Part shown: positions 12,966-17,948 of the stretch, piece after piece | How positions within the stretch are numbered: the stretch's first letter is position 1 | Layout: each line of letters opens with the position of its first letter | Assembly (NCBI GenBank): GCA_937886445.1 | Contig: CALGBY010000004.1 | Location: 1 to 17,948, forward strand | Origin: an uncultured Clostridia bacterium | GTDB lineage: Bacteria; Bacillota; Clostridia; Christensenellales; Aristaeellaceae | Direction of reading: 5' to 3' | Length of the DNA: 17,948 nucleotides | Made by a program: the position numbers and the translations under genes | Notes under the pieces: model-generated | Databases searched by the model: none | Told to the model about the DNA's origin: nothing | The model's input: the letters and a program-made list of their open reading frames with translations, nothing else

Positions 12966-14186
12966 ATGAATATGCTGCTGGTGATCTCGATCGCGATGGT
13001 GGCGGGTCTGCTTGTGAGCAGACTGGCGCGCCTGGTGCATCTGCCCAATGTGACGGCGTTCCTGGTGGCCGGTCTGGTGATCGGCCCCTGCGTGAGCGGC
13101 CTGATCACAGAGGATCAGACGCAGGCGATGAACATCGTATCGGAAGCCGCGCTGGGGTTTATCGCCTATTCCATCGGCGCGGAATTCCGGCTGGATCATC
13201 TGAAAAAGATCGGTAAGGGCCCGCTGATCATCACCTTTTCGCAGGGCCTGATGACGGCGCTGCTGGTGGACGCCGGCCTGATCGCTCTTTCTGTGATATT
13301 TTATAGGGAAAACAATTATGCCGTGCCCATGAGCATCCTGCTGGGCGCGATCGCTCTGGCCACCGCCCCTGCCGCCACGCTGATGGTGGTGAAGCAGTAT
13401 AAGGCGCACGGACCGGTCACCGAAATGCTGCTGCCGGTGGTGGCGATGGATGACGCGCTGGGTCTGATGGTGTTTTCCGTTTCCTCCTCCGTGGCAAGCG
13501 GTATGCTGGGCGGAGAGATCACGGTGAACAGCATGCTGCTCACCCCGCTCATCGAGATCGTGGGTTCCCTTGCTCTGGGCAGCGCCATCGGCTTCCTGCT
13601 GAGCGTGATGTGCCGCCTTTTCCATTCCAGAGGGAATGAACTGGGGCTTTCCATCGCGGCTGTGCTGGGCGGCGTGGGCCTGTGCGATGTGCTGGGACTG
13701 TCCTCACTGCTTGTGTGCATGATGATCGGCGCCATCATGGTGAACATGGTGGATGAGGATCACCGCCGCACGCTGATCGAGCAGGCGGATCGCTTTACGC
13801 CTCCGGTGTTCCTGCTGTTCTTTGTGCTTTCCGGCGCGGAGTTGGATGTGACCGTGCTGCCCCAGGTGGGCGTGATCGGCATCGCGTACCTGCTGCTGCG
13901 TTCCATCGGCAAGTGGAGCGGCGCTTCCATAGGCGCCGCGGCTACGCATTCCGATAAAAACATCGTGAAATATCTGGGTCTCACGCTGCTGCCCCAGGCC
14001 GGTGTGGCCATCGGTATGGCGCAGATGGTGAACGCCCGCTTCGGCTCCTCTTCCAGTACCGAAGCAATGGCGAAGCAGATCAATACCGTTGTGCTTTCCG
14101 GCACCCTCGTGTTTGAATTGATCGGCCCCGTGATCACAAAGATCGCGCTGAAAAAATCGGGCGAGATCGACGAACAGGTCAGATAA
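12966..14186 (+). CDS. Kef-type (CPA2) cation/proton antiporter
   Basis: This 406-residue inner-membrane protein has about 11-13 hydrophobic helices and matches the Na+/H+ exchanger domain of the CPA2 (KefB/NapA-like) family, exchanging Na+ or K+ for protons. Signature regions are PNVTAFLVAGLVIGP (27-41), the unwound-helix motif ATAPAAT (132-138) and the ion-binding VVAMDDALG (D162-D163). No C-terminal RCK/TrkA nucleotide-binding domain is present, so it resembles short antiporters. The frame is open from 12840, but that part is promoter and leader; the ATG at 12966 has GGAGG 11 nt upstream. Converges with mgtC on a shared terminator. The ion transported cannot be told from sequence. Confidence 0.9.
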   Translation: MNMLLVISIAMVAGLLVSRLARLVHLPNVTAFLVAGLVIGPCVSGLITEDQTQAMNIVSEAALGFIAYSIGAEFRLDHLKKIGKGPLIITFSQGLMTALLVDAGLIALSVIFYRENNYAVPMSILLGAIALATAPAATLMVVKQYKAHGPVTEMLLPVVAMDDALGLMVFSVSSSVASGMLGGEITVNSMLLTPLIEIVGSLALGSAIGFLLSVMCRLFHSRGNELGLSIAAVLGGVGLCDVLGLSSLLVCMMIGAIMVNMVDEDHRRTLIEQADRFTPPVFLLFFVLSGAELDVTVLPQVGVIGIAYLLLRSIGKWSGASIGAAATHSDKNIVKYLGLTLLPQAGVAIGMAQMVNARFGSSSSTEAMAKQINTVVLSGTLVFELIGPVITKIALKKSGEIDEQVR

Positions 14187-14196
14187 CAGAAATAAG

Positions 14197-14238
14197 AAAA
14201 GTGCCTTTCCGCGTGTGTGATACGGGAAGGCACTTTTT
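14197..14238. terminator. Bidirectional terminator for the antiporter gene and mgtC
   Basis: Arms AAAAGTGCCTTTCC (14197-14210) and GGGAAGGCACTTTTT (14224-14238) form a long stem with A- and T-runs on both sides, so it works in both directions between the two convergent genes. Confidence 0.9.
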
Positions 14239-14275
14239 CTGTGACGGGGTTCATTTACAGGCGCCGGGGAAACGC

Positions 14276-14986
14276 CTACACATTCTGTGTACGCACGGCG
14301 CGGATGTTCGGGTATTCCGATAAGCGGGTGATGATATCCTGATAATTGGTCTTTCCCGACGTGGTGAGGGTGTACACATTGGTGTAGAGGTTCATCTCTT
14401 CATTGAGGGTTTCCGCGTGAAAATCCTGTTCAAGCACAGTTACATGCATTTCCAGAAAAACCTGCCTGAGGAAAGGAATGGTCTCTTCGCGGTGGATAAA
14501 CTGGACCTCAAGGCGTTTGTAGATTTTTACATGAATGACTCTCTGCATAACACGTAATACGATAAGGATGATTGCACAGGCGAAAAGAGCAACAATGATA
14601 TAACCCGCGCCGATCATCAGCCCAAGACAGGCGGTGCACCACAGGGAAGCCGCTGTCGTCAGCCCAAGAATCTTGCGTTCGGACATGATAATGGTGCCGG
14701 CCCCCAGAAAACCGATTCCGGATACGACGGCAGAGGTCAGGCGCCCCATGCTGACATTGATCTGCGTGTTGCCAAGCAGCACCACATTCGCAACCGCGAA
14801 CTGCTCGAGCAGGCTGATCAGTGTTGATCCGATGCACACAAGCACATGGGTACGCATTCCTGCCGGCCTGTTTTTCTTTTCCCGCTCGATTCCGATAAAG
14901 GCACTGATCAGTACGGAAAGGATGATTCGTACCGCGATCTGCCAGAAATTCATTGTTTCCCCGAATCTGCTTAATTCACTGAACAT
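14276..14986 (-). CDS. mgtC: MgtC/SapB family membrane protein
   Basis: This 236-residue protein has four to five N-terminal transmembrane helices (~15-150) carrying the family motif GIERE...RPAGMRTH (32-47) and GIGFLGAGTI. A C-terminal ~80-residue soluble ACT-like domain follows. In enteric bacteria MgtC inhibits the F-type ATP synthase and supports growth at low Mg2+; in Firmicutes a role in Mg2+ or envelope homeostasis is assumed. The first ATG has only a weak GAGG site; the ATG at residue 12 (14951-14953) has GGGGA and is a fair alternative. An extended -10 lies upstream between inverted repeats. Its neighbour across the shared terminator is an antiporter, so this is a small ion-homeostasis cluster (inference). 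Confidence 0.9.
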   Translation of the reverse strand: MFSELSRFGETMNFWQIAVRIILSVLISAFIGIEREKKNRPAGMRTHVLVCIGSTLISLLEQFAVANVVLLGNTQINVSMGRLTSAVVSGIGFLGAGTIIMSERKILGLTTAASLWCTACLGLMIGAGYIIVALFACAIILIVLRVMQRVIHVKIYKRLEVQFIHREETIPFLRQVFLEMHVTVLEQDFHAETLNEEMNLYTNVYTLTTSGKTNYQDIITRLSEYPNIRAVRTQNV

Positions 14987-15033
14987 ACTGATCGCCTCGC
15001 GAAAATGTTTTTGATACGTGAAGATGTAATATT

Positions 15034-15077
15034 CGTTTCCGTTTCTTTATTATCATACCACAATACTTACGGAAACG
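15034..15077 (-). promoter_or_regulatory. Candidate mgtC promoter within a 9-bp inverted repeat
   Basis: A perfect inverted repeat CGTTTCCGT (15034-15042) and ACGGAAACG (15069-15077) encloses an extended -10, TGGTATGAT on the minus strand (15052-15060). There is no -35 at standard spacing; a TTGACA at 15081-15086 is 23 bp away. It could be an activator- or repressor-controlled promoter. Confidence 0.45.
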
Positions 15078-15090
15078 CTATGTCAATATT

Positions 15091-15711
15091 TCAGTATTCT
15101 TCTTCCGCTTCCGGCTCTTCGCTGCCCGCGTTTTTGATGGCCGCCTTCGCGACGGAAAAGGAATATCCCTTTCTCACCAGCGCGGCAAGCAGCTTCTGCG
15201 GGTCGCTTTTTCTTTTCATCAGCCTGCGCGCCTGATCCGCCGCCATTTCCAGCTCATCCTCCTCGGTAAAGCCGGAGAGAGCGGCCTTTGCTGTATCGGC
15301 GTCTACGCCCTTATGCATCAGCTCCGCGCGGATGCGGCTTCTTCCCAGCTTCTGGGCACGCGCGTCCACCCACAGCCCGGCAAAGCGGGCGTCGGAAAGG
15401 ATCCGGTTCTCCTTCAGCGTGATGATCACCTTTTCCATGGCTTCTTCCTCATAGCCGCTTTTTTTCAGGCATTCGCGCACCTCTCCTTCGCTGCGCTCCC
15501 GCCCTTCAAGGTATTTTACGGCCCTTTCCAGCGCGGCCTGATATTCCGTTGTTTTGCGCCAGGCGGCGTATTCCTCCGGGTCGATCTCTCTTCCGGGGTA
15601 TAATTTGCGCATTTCATACAGCGCGTGCGGCACGCGCAGCACCGCTCCGCTTTCAAGCAGCACTCTGGCGCAGCCGCCCTTTCGTATTACCTGTACTACA
15701 GTGTCCTTCAT
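15091..15711 (-). CDS. recX: Regulatory protein RecX
   Basis: This 206-residue RecX-family protein consists of tandem three-helix repeats. Seen here are the RSEGEVRECLKKSGY block (~73-87), the central RFAGLWVDARAQKLGRSRIRAEL block (108-130; residues R108 and LGRSRI) and the C-terminal LLAALVRKGYSF block. Known RecX proteins bind RecA filaments and restrain recombination and the SOS response. The N-terminal ~60 residues are extra, as in many Firmicutes. GGAG precedes the ATG. It begins 12 bp after the stop of the serine hydrolase gene and is the last gene of the lgt operon. No clear terminator follows, so read-through into mgtC is possible. Confidence 0.9.
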   Translation of the reverse strand: MKDTVVQVIRKGGCARVLLESGAVLRVPHALYEMRKLYPGREIDPEEYAAWRKTTEYQAALERAVKYLEGRERSEGEVRECLKKSGYEEEAMEKVIITLKENRILSDARFAGLWVDARAQKLGRSRIRAELMHKGVDADTAKAALSGFTEEDELEMAADQARRLMKRKSDPQKLLAALVRKGYSFSVAKAAIKNAGSEEPEAEEEY

Positions 15712-15723
15712 CGCGTTCTCCGT

Positions 15724-16833
15724 TTACAGAAGCAGGCGGATCAGATCGGCGTTCAGATCGGTCATCACGCCGTTTCTCGCCTCGCCCGCGCCGGTCGTGA
15801 GTGATACAAAGCCGCGCCCCTTCGCGGGATCGTAGAATATGCCGTGCACGGCCCCGTAGGCCAGCCCCTGATGCCCGTACAGCGTGTTTTCGGACATGGA
15901 GGGGTTGTTCAGTATAAAGGTGCCCATGCCCTGACACAGATCCTTGGCGCGGCTGCCGAAGGAAGCGTACTGCCGGCGCATGGCGGCAAGCGTGTCCTTT
16001 GTGAGAAAACCGGGGCACATCAGCTCATGCCCCAGCACAGCCATATCACCGGATGAGATGCAGAGATTGCCGTGGGCGAGCATATAATGGTGCTCCGGGT
16101 CCGCCATGTCTGCAGGCAGGGCGCGGGCCAAACGCTCCTTCGCGTCATAGCATACGGATCTTTTGGGAAAAACGCGCACCGCGTCGGCCAGCCTGCCGCC
16201 CAGACGCTGCGGATAATAGGAAGCGCGTACGCCGAGCGGGTCAAACAGCACTTCCTTCATCAGGGTATCAAAATTTTTGCCCGTCATGCCTTCAAGCACA
16301 CATCCGGCAATGCCGGCGCCCAGGTTGGAATATTCCCAGCCCATTCCCGGCGTATGCTCCGTATAGCTGTCTCCGCGCATGATCCCGCTCAGCGTGCCGC
16401 CGTCGGCCAGCGCCTTCTGATAGGCGGCGCCGTCATGGATGCCGGCGGTATGCGTGATGAGCATGCGCAGCGTGATGGGGGTATCCGGTGCTTTGGGATG
16501 GCGCAGAGGGAAGGGCAGATATCTGTTCACATCCTCATCCGGGTCACACAGGCCGTCCTGAATGAGCTTCATGATGCCCATTGCCGTGATATGCTTGCTT
16601 ACGCTGGCGCAGCGAAACAGCGTATCCGCCGTGACCGGCTGCTTTTTGCCCGCCAGCCCCGCGCAGAATACATATTCGGTGCCGCTTGTGTCAAATGTGG
16701 CAAGGGAAAAGCCGGGCACACGGTACTTTTTGTACACGCTCAGGATCTCTCCGGGCACGGCTCCGCCGGAGCATTTCAGGCGCGGGCGGGGAGTGAAACG
16801 GAGAAGCATGCGGTAGGTGTTCCAGTTTGTCAT
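15724..16833 (-). CDS. Serine hydrolase, class C beta-lactamase family
   Basis: This 369-residue penicillin-binding-like serine hydrolase (beta-lactamase/PF00144 type) has all three active-site elements: SxxK as S77-V-S-K80, YxN as Y168-S-N170, and HxG as H321-Q-G323 in place of KTG. The family includes esterases, D-aminopeptidases and peptidoglycan carboxypeptidases, so the substrate is open. No signal peptide or membrane anchor is visible, which suggests a cytoplasmic enzyme. The frame is open upstream to 16914, but the ATG at 16831-16833 overlaps the lgt stop (ATGA) and has GGAGG upstream; it is the evident start. Translationally coupled to lgt, followed by recX. Confidence 0.88.
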   Translation of the reverse strand: MTNWNTYRMLLRFTPRPRLKCSGGAVPGEILSVYKKYRVPGFSLATFDTSGTEYVFCAGLAGKKQPVTADTLFRCASVSKHITAMGIMKLIQDGLCDPDEDVNRYLPFPLRHPKAPDTPITLRMLITHTAGIHDGAAYQKALADGGTLSGIMRGDSYTEHTPGMGWEYSNLGAGIAGCVLEGMTGKNFDTLMKEVLFDPLGVRASYYPQRLGGRLADAVRVFPKRSVCYDAKERLARALPADMADPEHHYMLAHGNLCISSGDMAVLGHELMCPGFLTKDTLAAMRRQYASFGSRAKDLCQGMGTFILNNPSMSENTLYGHQGLAYGAVHGIFYDPAKGRGFVSLTTGAGEARNGVMTDLNADLIRLLL

Positions 16834-17645
16834 TTCGCGGCCTCCGTATCCGCGGCCGGCTTTGCGGCGGCGGCTTTTTTGCTTTTGATATGCACACAGA
16901 GAAAATGAGCGCATCCGGCGATCAGCAGCAGCACGGACAGGGCCTGACTGACGCGGATACCGGTGCCCGGGATATACAGGCTGTCGGTACGCAGGCCTTC
17001 AATGACCGCCCGCCCCGCCGCGTACCAGGTGAGGTACAGCACGCTTGCCGTGCCGCGCCGCGTTTCCTCGCGGGCGCGCCGGAGGGGGAAAAGGCGGATG
17101 AGCAGCACGGTGTAAAGAAGGAGTACCAGAAAACCAATGATATCCCATACGGATTCGTAAAAGAAGGTGGCCTGATACCATACGCCGTCGATCTGCACAC
17201 CGAAGGGGAAAAACTGAAGCGCTGTACTGACGATCTGCTGCCCGTGGGCCTCTCCGTTGGCAAAATTGCCCCAGCGGCCGATGCCCTGGGCCAGGATCAG
17301 AAAGGGAGCAACGATATCGGCAACGGAAAAGAAGGGGATCTTCTTGTGCCGGGTGACGATCACCCCGCCGATGATGCCGCCGATGATGCCGCCGTAAATG
17401 GCCAGACCGCCTTCCCACACGCGCAGGATGCTTACGGGATCCTGTGCGTAATGCTCCCAGCGGAAGGCGACATAGTAGAGGCGGGCGCACAGGATGGCGA
17501 GCGGCATGCATACCAGCGCCAGATCGATGCCGAGATCCTCCGGCAGGCCGCGCTTTTTCGCGATACGGTCTACACTCAATACCGCGATCAGCGTGCCGAG
17601 CACGATCAGCAGCCCGTATACGGGAATGACACCGAACAGCTTCAT
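16830..17645 (-). CDS. lgt: Prolipoprotein diacylglyceryl transferase
   Basis: This 271-residue membrane enzyme transfers diacylglycerol from phosphatidylglycerol to the lipobox cysteine of prolipoproteins, the first step of lipoprotein maturation. It has seven likely transmembrane helices. The Lgt signature GRWGNFANGE is at 123-132 (R124, N127, N130, E132), with the upstream W-E-G-G-L-A-I-Y-G-G region at 77-86 and EGLRTDSLYIP near the C-terminus. The tail is Lys/Ala-rich. GGAGG lies 9 nt before the ATG. First gene of the operon lgt-serine hydrolase-recX; overlaps the hydrolase gene by 4 bp. Confidence 0.95.
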   Translation of the reverse strand: MKLFGVIPVYGLLIVLGTLIAVLSVDRIAKKRGLPEDLGIDLALVCMPLAILCARLYYVAFRWEHYAQDPVSILRVWEGGLAIYGGIIGGIIGGVIVTRHKKIPFFSVADIVAPFLILAQGIGRWGNFANGEAHGQQIVSTALQFFPFGVQIDGVWYQATFFYESVWDIIGFLVLLLYTVLLIRLFPLRRAREETRRGTASVLYLTWYAAGRAVIEGLRTDSLYIPGTGIRVSQALSVLLLIAGCAHFLCVHIKSKKAAAAKPAADTEAAK

Positions 17646-17679
17646 CCTTTACGCCCTCCATGCCTTGCATTGCCTCTAC

Positions 17680-17708
17680 AGTATAGCAGAAAGACGGCGT
17701 AAACTCAA
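17680..17708 (-). promoter_or_regulatory. Sigma-A promoter of the lgt operon
   Basis: On the minus strand TTGAGT (17703-17708) and TATACT (17680-17685) are separated by 17 bp. The start near 17673 gives a leader of about 28 nt that contains the lgt ribosome site. Confidence 0.8.
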
Positions 17709-17833
17709 TACGCGCGTCGGGGAATGACGGGACCGGCTGCCTGCGTGAAGGGGGCCGCCGGATATCCTTTTTTGTGAAATTCGGCCTTCAAAGAAGGATT
17801 GCAAAAAGAATGAAAAAAATCAGAAAAAAACGC

Positions 17834-17862
17834 TTGACAAAGGAAAGGGGATGATGTAATAT
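17834..17862 (+). promoter_or_regulatory. Promoter of the tRNA-Val gene
   Basis: Consensus TTGACA (17834-17839) and TAATAT (17857-17862) are separated by 17 bp. The predicted start is ~25 nt before the tRNA. An A-rich stretch lies just upstream of the -35 (17803-17830) and may act as an UP element. Confidence 0.8.
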
Positions 17863-17893
17863 ATTACCTGTGCCGCGAAACGGTGCGATGTGG

Positions 17894-17948
17894 GGGAGCA
17901 TAGCTCAGCTGGGAGAGCACTTGCCTTACAAGCAAGGGGTCACAGGTT
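17894..17948 (+). tRNA. tRNA-Val (anticodon UAC), 3' end cut by window
   Basis: The first 55 bases of a tRNA are present: acceptor strand GGGAGCA, TA, D-stem GCTC/GAGC with an AGCTGGGA loop, and anticodon stem CTTGC/GCAAG with loop CTTACAA. The anticodon at 17927-17929 is TAC, which reads valine GUN codons. The T-arm begins at the window edge; its second half and the 3' acceptor strand are outside. A tRNA cluster may continue beyond. Confidence 0.95.

Noticed and set aside
15081..15086. TTGACA as a -35 for mgtC
   Set aside because: It is 23 bp from the only good -10, outside the usual 16-18 bp range.

Overview
The window looks like chromosome from an anaerobic, single-membrane (monoderm) member of the Firmicutes, probably class Clostridia. 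The reasons are the reverse-type rubrerythrins with PerR, a flavin reductase-rubredoxin fusion, sigma-A promoters with 17-bp spacers, strong GGAGG ribosome sites, an L,D-transpeptidase and a large single-pass surface protein. Most of the window is GC-rich and gene-dense. The first ~430 bases are poorer in GC and hold only a recombinase fragment. I cannot name genus or species.

Left part (about 1-3330): a 3' fragment of a serine recombinase, then a peroxide-stress operon read right to left. The order is perR, a stand-alone reverse rubrerythrin (rbr), a flavin reductase-rubredoxin-rubrerythrin fusion, a NUDIX hydrolase and an intrinsic terminator. The two rubrerythrin modules are ~540-bp near-identical repeats that include a 342-bp perfectly identical core. 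A 19-codon relic of a third rubrerythrin C-terminus follows the NUDIX stop codon in the same frame. The operon encodes a peroxide sensor, a diiron peroxidase, and a version of that peroxidase with its own electron-supply domains attached.

Middle (3334-8975): two large envelope proteins are transcribed divergently from back-to-back promoters. To the left is a membrane-anchored protein with Ig-like domains, a Pro/Thr linker and a PQQ-type beta-propeller. To the right is a secreted YkuD L,D-transpeptidase with FlgD-like Ig domains.

Right-middle (8938-12774): a minus-strand operon galM-recF-HAD phosphatase-flavin reductase is driven by one promoter upstream of galM, with a ~130-nt structured leader. 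recF is therefore away from its usual dnaN/gyrB neighbours.

Right part (12840-17948): a Kef-type cation/proton antiporter (plus strand, structured leader) converges with mgtC on a shared bidirectional terminator. Then comes an lgt-serine hydrolase-recX operon on the minus strand with its own promoter. At the right edge is a promoter followed by a tRNA-Val(UAC) cut off by the window end.

No CRISPR array, rRNA gene or intact mobile element was seen. The most unusual content is the multidomain rubrerythrin fusion and the signs of ongoing duplication, conversion and decay among the rubrerythrin copies.
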